From assembly GCF_024464655.1 (NCBI RefSeq), contig NZ_JANHAV010000001.1:620001-684000 (forward strand): DNA of 64,000 nt, read 5' to 3'. The notes under the pieces are model-generated. The model was not told where the DNA came from and did no database searches. It saw only the letters and a list, made by a program, of their open reading frames with translations. This document shows, piece after piece, positions 1 through 7,506 of the stretch. The first letter of the stretch is position 1, and every line of letters starts with the position of its first letter. The translations under genes were made by a program, and so were the position numbers. The DNA is from Halobellus inordinatus. GTDB taxonomy: Archaea > Halobacteriota > Halobacteria > Halobacteriales > Haloferacaceae.

Positions 1-1
1 A

Positions 2-202
2 CTAGAACCCGGCGACGAGGGCTGGGGAGATCTGACCCGCTGGCAGCAGGTCGAGCAGAACCTGGAAATCGCCCAGGCGGCGCTCACACTCTATGACTTC
101 GATCCCGACGACAGCCGCTCGGCCGCAGCCCGCGCCTCTGATGGGCGCACCTCCGCACGGGATCGCGGGGCGCTCGGCGACGACACCGCCCAGACGGTGT
201 AG
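2..202 (+). CDS. C-terminal fragment of an unidentified protein (cut by window edge)
   Basis: The second forward frame is open from the first base of the window to a TAG at 200-202, giving 66 residues. The composition is acidic and typical of haloarchaea, with a helical stretch (WQQVEQNLEIAQAALTLYDF) and then a polar tail. The start lies outside the window. The pattern of a Trp-rich helix near an acidic C-terminus recalls the ends of small haloarchaeal helix-turn-helix proteins, but this is only an impression. Function is not assigned. The reverse-strand frame over the same bases has poor composition and was not preferred. Confidence 0.45.
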   Translation, partial: LEPGDEGWGDLTRWQQVEQNLEIAQAALTLYDFDPDDSRSAAARASDGRTSARDRGALGDDTAQTV

Positions 203-538
203 ATGGCGCCGCAGGGACATCGAGGGGAACGTCGGTCCGATAGACGACGTCGAGCAGTCCTGTATCACCGCCACGGATCGATGATCGTGGCCCCGAACGG
301 TCCACAGCCTCTGGCGACGGGCGTACGAAACGGATCCGCTGGAGCACCTGAACGACGCTGACAACCCTCCATAACAGAGTGTCATAGAAGACTTGTCACG
401 GTGTTTGTTTCACGCTCTCATAACCGAATCACCCGTCAGAGCAAGTGTGTGTACTGATATCGGTTCTCGCTCGTAAAATTGTGCGCCTAAGAATTGACGT
501 GAAGAAAACATATACCGTCAAACTGGTGAGGTAAAAGT
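203..538. other. intergenic region, no gene seen
   Basis: No convincing reading frame. The right part becomes AT-rich, and catatacc at about 509-516 could serve as the TATA element of the small gene that follows at 539. Nothing else was recognised. Confidence 0.4.
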
Positions 539-628
539 ATGGGAACGAAGAAATTTTGGATCGGTGTCGTGGGAGTTGTTTTTCTTGTGTCTACAGGCAT
601 CGGTGCCACATTACTCTATGTCATTTAG
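539..628 (+). CDS. 29-residue single-span membrane peptide
   Basis: ATG GGA ACG begins a 29-codon frame ending TAG at 626-628. The product starts with a positively charged MGTKK and continues as one hydrophobic helix to the end, so it would be a minimal membrane peptide. A GAGGT (528-532), complementary to the 16S rRNA 3' end, sits six bases before the ATG, and an AT-rich catatac box lies further upstream; both support expression. No family is recognised. It lies between the gene tail at the window start and the reverse-strand pentapeptide gene. A chance frame cannot be excluded, but a Shine-Dalgarno match plus an uninterrupted transmembrane helix is more than expected from noise. Confidence 0.45.
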   Translation: MGTKKFWIGVVGVVFLVSTGIGATLLYVI

Positions 629-653
629 ATGATACTGCTCGTGCGCTTGAAGT

Positions 654-1040
654 TCACTGTACTGATATTAATAATACACCGGAGAGGTCGGCCTTTTGAA
701 GATGGGCATCAGAAAGGTCGGCACTCAAGAGGTCGGCGCCTGCGAGGTTAACACCGTGAAGCGGAGTGGGGAAGTCAACAGCAAAAAGATTAGCGTCACT
801 GAGGTCAGCTTGGTTGAGATTGCTTCCAGAGAGGTCAGCTGCTCTGAGGTCGCCTTTGCTGAAGTTGGCCTTGACGAGCCTCGCGTTGGTGAGGTCTGCA
901 TTGGTAAGGTCCACATTGGAAAGGTCTGCATTTGAGAGGTCTGCATTGGTAAGATCCGCATCGGTGAGATCAGCACCTGGATTAATGTCCTCAGGTGTTA
1001 CGTCAGAATCGTGAGGGATTTCATACTTCGAGTCAGCCAT
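654..1040 (-). CDS. pentapeptide-repeat protein
   Basis: 128 residues. From about residue 22 to residue 120 the sequence repeats the A(D/N)Lxx pentad (ADLTN, ADLSN, VDLTN, ARLVK, NLNQA and similar) close to twenty times. This predicts a right-handed quadrilateral beta-helix. Known members include DNA-mimic inhibitors of gyrase and many proteins of unknown role; nothing here tells which applies. There is no signal peptide or membrane segment. The underlying DNA is itself an imperfect tandem repeat of about 15 bp, and that periodicity explains several shadow frames on both strands. The gene stands alone in an AT-richer stretch next to a toxin-antitoxin pair, consistent with accessory DNA. Confidence 0.85.
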   Translation of the reverse strand: MADSKYEIPHDSDVTPEDINPGADLTDADLTNADLSNADLSNVDLTNADLTNARLVKANFSKGDLRAADLSGSNLNQADLSDANLFAVDFPTPLHGVNLAGADLLSADLSDAHLQKADLSGVLLISVQ

Positions 1041-1244
1041 ACAGATGTGTCAGCCAGCACTGATCTAATTCTATCGTTTGACCGAACCACCTTCGATCCG
1101 ATTATAAAGAAATAGACTTGCCGCCAGTCTGTGCGAAACGGGCCGCTACTCGCCACCAACCGAGCCTCCCACACGGTACGCTATTTGGGGCAAGTTTGTG
1201 TTCTATGGCACAAATCCTATATTCCTACCACAAGAATACATTGT

Positions 1245-1520
1245 ATGTCAATTGAAACGGATTCACACGGCCGCCTCTACCTCTCGTCAGAGCTGCGGAA
1301 AAAGTATGGCGAACGGTTCCACGTCGTCGAATATCAAGATCGTCTGGAGCTGATTCCGATTGAGGAGGATCCACTCGAAGCCGTTCGGGACGAGATCGGA
1401 GACTCGCTCGAAGACAAATCAGTCGCAGAACTTCGTGAAGACGCGCTTGAAAAAGCAAAGCAGGAGGTTGAAGCCGATCTCGGCCCCAAAAATCGAGACT
1501 CTGAGGACGCGGCCGAATGA
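1245..1520 (+). CDS. AbrB/VapB-like antitoxin
   Basis: 91 residues from the ATG at 1245. An upstream in-frame start exists at 1131, but the added residues look non-coding and an AT-rich promoter-like stretch lies between them. Residues 5-40 resemble a SpoVT/AbrB swapped-hairpin DNA-binding domain (DSHGRLYLSSELRKKYG, then a hydrophobic strand ending in ELIPI). The acidic helical tail would wrap the toxin. It overlaps the PIN-domain gene by four bases (ATGA), the usual layout of a VapBC pair in which the antitoxin neutralises the toxin and represses the operon. The pairing is an inference from family and context. Confidence 0.78.
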   Translation: MSIETDSHGRLYLSSELRKKYGERFHVVEYQDRLELIPIEEDPLEAVRDEIGDSLEDKSVAELREDALEKAKQEVEADLGPKNRDSEDAAE

Positions 1521-1903
1521 CTGTCTTCGTCGAGACTGATTTCCTTCTCGCAGTCGCTAAAGACGACGACTGGCTGCAGGAACGTGCCGAGGCAGTCCTC
1601 GCAGAGCAGGACGTCGTTACGTCTCCATTCGCGTACTTGGCGATCCTACTCGTATTCGATCGCGAGGAGTACGATTACGTCCGGTTGTTCGCGAATCTTC
1701 TCGAAGTTGTTCCCGTCAGCGGCGACGAAGAGCGACAGATCGTGTTGAAAGCCGTCGGGTACTACGAAGACGGGATGACGCCATTCGATGCGTTTCACGC
1801 AGCGACGGCAGAGACGCGTGCCCTGCCGATTCTCAGTTCGGACAAGGCGTATCAGGAAGTCGATCCGGAACGTATCCCACTCGAACCCGATTCAGGCGAG
1901 TAA
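1517..1903 (+). CDS. VapC-type PIN-domain toxin (predicted ribonuclease)
   Basis: 128 residues. The start overlaps the preceding antitoxin stop as ATGA. The protein carries the PIN-domain acidic residues in the expected order: Asp8 in VETDFLLA, an acidic residue in the central helical region, Asp of TPFDAFHAA, and Asp of LSSDKAYQ near the end. PIN toxins of VapBC pairs cut RNA, often tRNA, using Mg2+ held by these acids. Length fits the family. A solitary toxin-antitoxin pair beside other accessory genes is typical of mobile or hypervariable haloarchaeal segments. The target RNA cannot be told from the sequence. Confidence 0.82.
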   Translation: MTVFVETDFLLAVAKDDDWLQERAEAVLAEQDVVTSPFAYLAILLVFDREEYDYVRLFANLLEVVPVSGDEERQIVLKAVGYYEDGMTPFDAFHAATAETRALPILSSDKAYQEVDPERIPLEPDSGE

Positions 1904-2053
1904 CCGTTCAGGAAACAGCTCTGTGCAAGTGTTTGGCGACGTCTACACCTGAACAGAATTCACTCGACTTAGAGGCTCAAGCCCACTTGAGTACGCACTG
2001 ACCGTCTTTGTACACAATCCATCAGGAGTGAAAGATTTAATTTGAAATGAAAA

Positions 2054-3202
2054 GTGAACAGTACGTTGATGAAAAAAACAAGCAGGCGGTCAGTGCTGCG
2101 GTGCTGTCTGGGTGCTACTGTCGGAACTATCGGCGCCACAGGAATCACAGGAGCTATCCCCGACTCAGAGAAGCCAAACTATTTCGCTAAACAGGCGCAG
2201 TTTGTCGTGAAACATATGGAAAAAGTAGACCGTTCGTTTGAACAGTACACCGATATATTTGATCCGCCAACAAATGAAAAGCTCGTTGACCTCTTTGTGG
2301 AGAGTTTTACCCCGTCACTTAGTACGTTGCTCCCTGGGCTGCTGGGGAAGGCTGCTGACTTGAAGGAGACATTAAAGTGGTACAAAAGCGTCGGTGAGCA
2401 TTCGATGTTTGCACTCATATCACGCTATGGCGTTTCAACTGATGGCGAGAGGAGTTACAAAGGCAGTGGTGGAGACGGTATGGCGGCTGCCAAAGGTGAG
2501 ATTAATGACGTTTCTGAGCAGTGTAATGTCGTAATCGAGAAAGCACAAGCGTGTGTCAGTAATCCATCTAAATCTGCCACAGACGCGATGGTAGATGAGA
2601 TGGAAACACTGGCCACCGAACTGGGGAAATTAAAGTGGGTACGACGATGGTCAAACATCGATGCGAGCGCGTACCAAAATGTTGCACGGGGCACTCCGGG
2701 GGCCCGACAAAGAACAATCGAACGAATAGCTAACAACGCTCAAGCAGTGCTTGATATAGCATCAGCAGTCCGTGAGGATGTGGCGGCCAAAGCGGAGATT
2801 ATGGCCAGTGGAGATATCCTCCCGTTTCCAGCGGCCATCGTCAAATTCAACAACAATGTGTCAGATATTCGATCACAAGCGCCAAATTGGGCGTTCAACC
2901 AGATCGCCGGTGATAGCTTCCACATTGTAACACAGACCGACGCCGGTGACCAGATGACAGTTCGGTGGATCAATACCGATTCCGATGGTCAAATCGACAC
3001 TTTCGAAGTCGTTGAACAAGACTCCGCAAATGCAGATATTGTTCTCTCGGAAGACGTCCGTGATGAAATAACAAGCGCTGATAACCCGATTTCAACCGCG
3101 CAAAAGGCGTATGACGAGGGTAAGGTAGAACTAAGCGGGAATGGTTTTGCCAACCAGATAAAATACGATGGTGGGGAACTCTTGTCAGAGCTGCTTTTCT
3201 AA
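2054..3202 (+). CDS. Tat-exported protein of unknown function
   Basis: 382 residues from GTG 2054, or 377 from ATG 2069; an AT-rich TATA-like stretch at about 2035-2045 fits either. The N-terminus has a twin-arginine signal (SRRSVLRCCLGATVGTIG) with a hydrophobic core, so the protein is probably exported folded. The Cys pair within the core is not a clear lipobox. The rest is mainly helical and amphipathic, with no Cys and no catalytic motif recognised. The C-terminal third (about residues 290-380) has a beta-rich pattern with alternating polar residues. Codon use is clearly AT-richer than that of the core genes, suggesting acquisition. No homologous family is recognised. Confidence 0.7.
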   Translation: MNSTLMKKTSRRSVLRCCLGATVGTIGATGITGAIPDSEKPNYFAKQAQFVVKHMEKVDRSFEQYTDIFDPPTNEKLVDLFVESFTPSLSTLLPGLLGKAADLKETLKWYKSVGEHSMFALISRYGVSTDGERSYKGSGGDGMAAAKGEINDVSEQCNVVIEKAQACVSNPSKSATDAMVDEMETLATELGKLKWVRRWSNIDASAYQNVARGTPGARQRTIERIANNAQAVLDIASAVREDVAAKAEIMASGDILPFPAAIVKFNNNVSDIRSQAPNWAFNQIAGDSFHIVTQTDAGDQMTVRWINTDSDGQIDTFEVVEQDSANADIVLSEDVRDEITSADNPISTAQKAYDEGKVELSGNGFANQIKYDGGELLSELLF

Positions 3203-3218
3203 TTAACTGTCGAGATCA

Positions 3219-3593
3219 TCAGTCTCCCCTCCAATAGTCGACCACGTGTGATGCGTTCAGGTCGTCGTGCTCCCAGCGTCGCGTCCGGCCTGGTTCTGCC
3301 AAGATTGTCGTCGACTTCTCGCAGGTACAGCAGTACGCCGAGATGACACGCCGGTCGTCGACGTCGCGGTACTTCCGCGCCGGGCACTGCTCGCCCGTCT
3401 CACGAACCTTGCACTCGCCGTTAAGCGCTCCGTGATCACGGTGCAGCGAGACTTCGTGAACGTCGTCGCTGTCTGGGAGCGTAACGAGCCACGTGTTCCA
3501 CGAGAGCCGCTCGATCAGTGCCGCTTCGGGATCGGCGCGTGTCCAGCTGGCCGAGCCACTGTCGCGTTTTGCAGCGAAATCCAGCGGCGTCAT
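3219..3593 (-). CDS. small Cys-containing hypothetical protein
   Basis: 124 residues from ATG 3593. A GTG nine bases upstream is possible, but a strong GGGAGGTG Shine-Dalgarno sequence sits at the right distance only from the ATG. The C-terminal half has spaced cysteines (C in GECKV, C in EQCPA, then CCTC), a likely metal site related in appearance to short zinc-binding domains of mobile-element proteins. The N-terminal part has a hydrophobic beta core (NTWLVTLP). Function unknown. Its position between a Tat-exported orphan and a tRNA gene makes it part of the accessory block that ends at the tRNA. Confidence 0.6.
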   Translation of the reverse strand: MTPLDFAAKRDSGSASWTRADPEAALIERLSWNTWLVTLPDSDDVHEVSLHRDHGALNGECKVRETGEQCPARKYRDVDDRRVISAYCCTCEKSTTILAEPGRTRRWEHDDLNASHVVDYWRGD

Positions 3594-3719
3594 TCCTGAC
3601 ACCTCCCGTATGAAAGAGCCGGGGCACCGCTGGTTGACCTCAGTGAGATACAGGCCACAGAATTCGCAGATTTTTGGTTCTGTGTTTACCTGAGGTTCAG
3701 AAAGTTTTATTTTTTGGAA

Positions 3720-3899
3720 TGGGGCCGGAGGGATTTGAACCCCCGATCGACTGATATCTCCGGTACGCGCCTCGGTACTCCAGAGGGTCGTCGTCGCGAA
3801 CCGATGATCAGTCGGCCGCTCGGTATATCAGTCTGGAGTGTCGTCACCGGGCGCCAAGCCTCTGGAGTCAGTCGCCATGCCGGGCTTGGCCACGGCCCC
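3720..3899 (-). tRNA. tRNA-Trp (CCA) with intron
   Basis: On the minus strand a complete cloverleaf is readable. The acceptor stem is GGGGCCG paired with CGGCCCC, with discriminator A. The D arm is GCCAAGCCCGGCATGGC. The anticodon stem is ACTGA/TCAGT with loop CTCCAGA (anticodon CCA). The T arm is GGGGG-TTCAAAT-CCCTC. Exon 1 is 3899-3862 (38 nt) and exon 2 is 3755-3720 (36 nt), with a 106-nt intron after position 37. No CCA is encoded. The haloarchaeal tRNA-Trp gene is known to carry an intron of about this size at this position, removed by the tRNA splicing endonuclease at a bulge-helix-bulge. Confidence 0.95.
3756..3861 (-). ncRNA. tRNA-Trp intron, box C/D-like guide RNA
   Basis: The intron contains a box C-like GGTGACGA near its 5' part, an internal ACTGATA (box D'-like) and TGATCAT (C'-like). 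It also holds a stretch CTCTGGAGT that is antisense to the anticodon region of its own tRNA. In Haloferax volcanii the equivalent intron guides 2'-O-methylation of C34 and U39 of tRNA-Trp. The elements seen here fit that role, though they diverge from consensus. Boundaries follow from the tRNA fold. Confidence 0.72.
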
Positions 3900-3928
3900 T
3901 CTGCGTGCATCCGCTCGTATGCTGATTC

Positions 3929-3936
3929 TACATAAA
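3929..3936 (-). promoter_or_regulatory. TATA-like box of tRNA-Trp
   Basis: On the minus strand TTTATGTA lies 30-37 bases before the tRNA 5' end, preceded by a C/A-rich stretch. This is the normal archaeal TATA position. Confidence 0.55.
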
Positions 3937-3981
3937 GGGATTACGATCGGTCGGCGCTACGCCACCGCGATCCGTCGGCGA

Positions 3982-4203
3982 TCAGCGATCCGTGTCCGAC
4001 CACGAACAGTCTTGGCACTTGTAGGCCGTCACGAACTCGGTCACACTCGGCATATAGCCCACGGAGATGACGTTGCCGCCGCATTCGGGGCAGTCCATCT
4101 CGGCGTCCTCGATCGGTTCGGCATCCATCGGTGCTTCGCCCTCGACGAGTTCTGCGAGTCGCTTCGGCGTGACCATTCGCCCTTCGACGACGCGATTGCT
4201 CAT
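3982..4203 (-). CDS. DUF5795 family small zinc-ribbon protein
   Basis: 73 residues from ATG 4203. Upstream in-frame codons exist but give an arginine-rich non-coding-like sequence. Two CxxC pairs (CPECGG at about residues 43-46, CQDC at about 66-69) form a zinc ribbon. The N-terminal MSNRVVEGRMVTP and the VGYMPSVTEFVT segment match the small haloarchaeal family I know as DUF5795. The role is unknown; a nucleic-acid or protein-binding ribbon is a guess. It is next to, and in the same direction as, the DUF5794 gene, with an 83-bp gap. Confidence 0.8.
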   Translation of the reverse strand: MSNRVVEGRMVTPKRLAELVEGEAPMDAEPIEDAEMDCPECGGNVISVGYMPSVTEFVTAYKCQDCSWSDTDR

Positions 4204-4286
4204 ACGTCGGGCACGGGGTGGAAGGTGGTAAATCCGTCGCGTGGGGGATCGACAGCGGAGCGGCGCTGCAGAAGTGAATCGCGGCC

Positions 4287-5258
4287 TCAGAGCCACGGGG
4301 CCCGGGAACCGTCGGTGTCGGGGTATCCGTACCCGACGTCCCCGCCGCTGCCGCCGCGGTCGCGTTCCGATCGCGAGTCCTCGTCGCTCTCGGCGTCGTC
4401 CCAGTCACCACCGTCGGCGACGGTCGAACTCGAGAGCGACGACGGAACGCTAGTATCGTCGTCGACGTCGACCTCGATTTCGGGCTCGGATTCGTCGTCG
4501 GCATCGTCGACCGCGGTGTCCTCCGCGTCCGATGCGGGATCGTAGGAGAACAACGCGGTGACGCCCAGCACGCCCAGTGCCACGGGAGCCTGCGTCGGCA
4601 GGAGCCCCAGGACGTCGATCGCGAGCATTCCCAGCGCGACCGAGCTCCCGAAGCGGAAGAGGTCGATATCGACCGCGCCGCGAAGCCGCGGGGCGAAGAG
4701 CGCCACGGCGAGCGCGAATCCGACACCCGTGCCCGCTGCGGCGACGGCCCGTCCGACCGTCACGAGGTTCGGGTCGACCACCAGCGTCGCGTTGCTGAGG
4801 TCGAGGCTCGCGATCAGTCCGAGGCCGATGATGACGCTCGGCGACGGCAGGAACTCGCCGATCTTCGCGGATGCCGTCTTCGCGGCGACCGCGAGGATCA
4901 CGAGGCCGGCGAAGCGGTGGAAGACCTCGAAGTTCAGGACCGTCTTCAGGGTCTCCGCAAAGAGCGCTTCGACCCCCGCGACCGGCAGCAAGAGCGCGCC
5001 GAGCACGAGCACGGAGGTGACCTGTTCGCGTCGGGTCCCGTCCATCTCCGCGAGGATGACTGCGACCGTCGCCGAACCGCCGAAGATCAGCAGCCCCGTC
5101 TCGATGATCCCGAGCGGAGTGCTGAGCGTCCCGGCGATGATGAGTGCCGGGAAGATTCCGTCGACGAGCGGGAGGGCCATCACCGTCGCGAGAAGCCTGG
5201 TCGCACCACCGACCTGCTGCTCAAGCCGGAGTGCAACAGGGTGCTGAGAGACGCTCAT
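4287..5258 (-). CDS. DUF5794 family membrane protein
   Basis: 323 residues from ATG 5258. The first ~240 residues hold about eight hydrophobic segments with glycine- and alanine-rich helices, including one at residues 35-60 and another near 95-130. The last ~80 residues are a highly acidic, serine-rich cytoplasmic tail. This architecture matches the haloarchaeal DUF5794 family, whose role is unknown; the helix pattern resembles small integral membrane carriers. It is transcribed just ahead of the DUF5795 gene and may be co-transcribed with it. The leader upstream contains three short hairpins (see 5270-5326). Confidence 0.75.
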   Translation of the reverse strand: MSVSQHPVALRLEQQVGGATRLLATVMALPLVDGIFPALIIAGTLSTPLGIIETGLLIFGGSATVAVILAEMDGTRREQVTSVLVLGALLLPVAGVEALFAETLKTVLNFEVFHRFAGLVILAVAAKTASAKIGEFLPSPSVIIGLGLIASLDLSNATLVVDPNLVTVGRAVAAAGTGVGFALAVALFAPRLRGAVDIDLFRFGSSVALGMLAIDVLGLLPTQAPVALGVLGVTALFSYDPASDAEDTAVDDADDESEPEIEVDVDDDTSVPSSLSSSTVADGGDWDDAESDEDSRSERDRGGSGGDVGYGYPDTDGSRAPWL

Positions 5259-5269
5259 TCGGGACTAAC

Positions 5270-5326
5270 GGCCGTCACCATCGGCCAAACGGCGATACGG
5301 GCGCAAGCCCGACGGCGAAGCGCCGT
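5270..5326. other. cluster of three short GC-rich hairpins
   Basis: Three perfect hairpins follow one another: GGCCG/CGGCC (5270-5286), CGGGC-GCAA-GCCCG (5298-5311, a GNRA loop if read on the plus strand) and ACGGCG-AAG-CGCCGT (5312-5326). They lie directly upstream of the minus-strand DUF5794 gene. They could be its structured leader or part of a separate small RNA; the strand is not decidable by eye. Confidence 0.4.
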
Positions 5327-5475
5327 GGGCCTGACCGAGCACTCCGAGAGAGTCGAGCGCGGGGAGCGTCTGATTCCCGCGTTTGAAGGACTGCATCGCT
5401 GTAAATGTAAAGTTCGCATCGAATTCGGTGGTCGGCTGACCTGCGATGCGCGATGCAGTGGGACACTCGGAGTCC

Positions 5476-5488
5476 ATATCTAAGATAT
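5476..5488. repeat. short palindrome ATATCT-A-AGATAT
   Basis: A perfect 6-bp inverted repeat around one base within the gene-poor stretch 5259-5847. It could be an operator or simply AT-rich chance. An AT-rich TATA-like stretch (atattaaac) follows at about 5500. Confidence 0.3.
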
Positions 5489-5526
5489 GCGGGAATGGGA
5501 TATTAAACGTTGTGTGGGACGTGCAC

Positions 5527-5712
5527 TCACGGTTCCGGGGCTCTTTCATCATCCAACCACGCTAATTTCCGATGTTCCATAATCCGGTCAAATAACTCTA
5601 CGAACTGTCGGAACCGAGGGTTGGATGCGGCGATAGTTGCGTCGCGTCCGACCGCGCAGCGCCCACATCTCGCGGCAATAATTAACGTATCAGAAAGCGA
5701 CGCACGACTGTG
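5527..5712 (-). pseudogene. remnant of a CxxC-containing protein, no start codon
   Basis: A minus-strand frame is open for 61 codons from the stop at 5713-5715 to a TGA at 5527-5529, but no ATG or GTG occurs in it before the internal ATG near the end. The translated text looks protein-like: a CGRC zinc-knuckle-type pair, a helical segment (RFRQFVELFDRIMEHRK) and an acidic tail. It is probably the C-terminal remnant of a decayed gene. It could also be a real small gene with an unusual start. No family is assigned. Confidence 0.4.
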
Positions 5713-5750
5713 CTAACGCGGCTTGGGACAGATGGCCTCCCGTCAAATGT

Positions 5751-5768
5751 ATACACAAGTATGTGTAT
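5751..5768. promoter_or_regulatory. 18-bp interrupted palindrome upstream of guaB
   Basis: ATACACA-AGTA-TGTGTAT is a perfect 7+7 inverted repeat with a 4-bp centre, 80 bases before the guaB start codon. The dyad shape suits a dimeric repressor or activator. No known factor is assigned. Confidence 0.45.
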
Positions 5769-5847
5769 CGAGCGCCGATACGTGCCAACGATCTTCACAG
5801 GCGTGGTGTCTCGCAACGCTTTTGTCGATTCACTGTGGACCGTTTAT

Positions 5848-7347
5848 ATGGCGAACGACGTTTCTGACAACGGCCCATTCTCCGAGAAACTTCGAGTACC
5901 GGAAGCGCTGACGTTCGACGACGTGCTCCTTCGACCGATGGAGAGCCGCGTCGAACCCGACGCGGCGGACGTCTCGACACACGTCTCGAAGAACGTCGAA
6001 CTGAACATTCCGATCCTCTCGGCCGCGATGGACACGGTCACCGAAGCCGGGATGGCGATCGGGATGGCTCGTGAAGGCGGTCTCGGCGTCCTCCACCAGA
6101 ATATGGACACAGAACGGATGGTCGCAGAGATCGAACACGTAAAGCGCGCTGACGAACTCGTGATCCGCCGGGAGGACGTGGTCACGGCGAATCCGAGCCA
6201 GACGGTCCGCGAGGTCGACGCGATGATGGAGCGAGAAGGCGTCTCGGGCGCGCCGGTCGTCGACGACGACGACGTCGTGCTTGGGATCATCTCCGGCACC
6301 GACATCCGTCCCTACCTCGAAGTCGGCGACACCGACGAGGTTCGGGAGGCGATGACCGACGAGGTCGTCACGGCCCCGCGCGACGTCGAGGCCCGCGACG
6401 CGCTCGAGCTGATGTACGACCACAAGATCGAGCGCGTACCGATCGTCGACGACGACGACCGCCTCGTCGGTCTCGTCACGATGCAGGGCATCCTCCAGCG
6501 TCGCGAACACGAGAACGCCGCCCGCGACGAAGACGGACGCCTCCGCGTCGGCGTCGCTGTCGGTCCCTTCGACGCCGACCGCGCCCAGGCGGCCGACGAG
6601 GCCGACGCCGACGTGATTTTCATCGACTGCGCGCACGCGCACAACCTCAATGTCCTCGACAGCGCACGCGAGATCAAGAGCGCCGTCGACGCCGACGTCG
6701 TCGTCGGCAACGTCGGCACTCAGGAAGCGGCCGAGGCCGCCGTCGACTTCGCCGACGGGCTGAAGGTCGGCATCGGCCCCGGTTCGATCTGTACGACCCG
6801 GGTCGTCTCCGGTGCCGGGATGCCACAGATCACCGCGGTTGCGGAGGTCGCAGATGTCGCCGCACCCGAAGGCGTCCCCGTCATCGCGGACGGCGGCATC
6901 CGCTACTCCGGCGACGCGATCAAGGCGATCGCCGCGGGCGCAGACGCCGTGATGCTCGGCTCGTACTTCGCCGGCACCGAGGAAGCGCCCGGTCGCGTCA
7001 TCACGATGAACGGGAAAAAGTACAAGCAATATCGAGGAATGGGCTCGGTCGGCGCGATGAAATCCGGCGGCAGCGAGCGCTACCTCAAAGACACCGAAGA
7101 AGACGAGGAGTTCGTCCCGGAGGGCGTCGAGGCTGCGACGCCGTACAAGGGCACGCTCGCCTCCGAACTGCACCAGCTCGTCGGCGGGATGCGCTCGGGG
7201 ATGGGCTACGTCGGCGCCGAGACTATCCCGGCGTTCAAAGAGCGCGCGGAGTTCGTCCGCGTCTCCAGTGCCGGCCAGACCGAGGGCCACCCCCACGACG
7301 TGATGATCACCGACGAAGCGCCGAACTACAGCCCCGACAGTAACTAG
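5848..7347 (+). CDS. guaB: IMP dehydrogenase
   Basis: 499 residues from ATG 5848 (MANDVSDNG). The frame extends upstream, but that part lacks protein character. The enzyme oxidises IMP to XMP with NAD+, the committed step of GMP synthesis. It shows the family layout: an N-terminal barrel part ([10 protein letters not shown]), two CBS domains at about residues 100-215, then the rest of the barrel with the catalytic loop [13 protein letters not shown] (nucleophile Cys315) and the GGIRYSGD phosphate-binding segment. Full length, no defects. It stands alone; the 18-bp palindrome about 80 bp upstream may control it. The long reverse-strand frame over the same region is a GC-rich shadow. Confidence 0.95.
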   Translation: MANDVSDNGPFSEKLRVPEALTFDDVLLRPMESRVEPDAADVSTHVSKNVELNIPILSAAMDTVTEAGMAIGMAREGGLGVLHQNMDTERMVAEIEHVKRADELVIRREDVVTANPSQTVREVDAMMEREGVSGAPVVDDDDVVLGIISGTDIRPYLEVGDTDEVREAMTDEVVTAPRDVEARDALELMYDHKIERVPIVDDDDRLVGLVTMQGILQRREHENAARDEDGRLRVGVAVGPFDADRAQAADEADADVIFIDCAHAHNLNVLDSAREIKSAVDADVVVGNVGTQEAAEAAVDFADGLKVGIGPGSICTTRVVSGAGMPQITAVAEVADVAAPEGVPVIADGGIRYSGDAIKAIAAGADAVMLGSYFAGTEEAPGRVITMNGKKYKQYRGMGSVGAMKSGGSERYLKDTEEDEEFVPEGVEAATPYKGTLASELHQLVGGMRSGMGYVGAETIPAFKERAEFVRVSSAGQTEGHPHDVMITDEAPNYSPDSN

Positions 7348-7506
7348 AGCCGCGAACCGCGGATCCTCTCGACCACCTTCGTGAGCCGACTGTTCCCGTC
7401 GCGACGTCGGCGTCACGCCTGACGTAGGGTTCACAAGGGGTATCTTGATATGCCCCCGGAAAACAATCCTTCATATCGGTGTCATCGGAACACCGCGAAC
7501 TTACCA

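Noticed and set aside
654-1040. CRISPR-like periodicity
   Set aside because: The 15-bp periodicity is the pentapeptide-repeat coding pattern; there are no spacers. No CRISPR array is present in the window.
5830-7434. Long reverse-strand reading frame over guaB (534 codons)
   Set aside because: It is the complement of a clear IMP dehydrogenase gene; GC-rich codon use keeps the opposite frame open.
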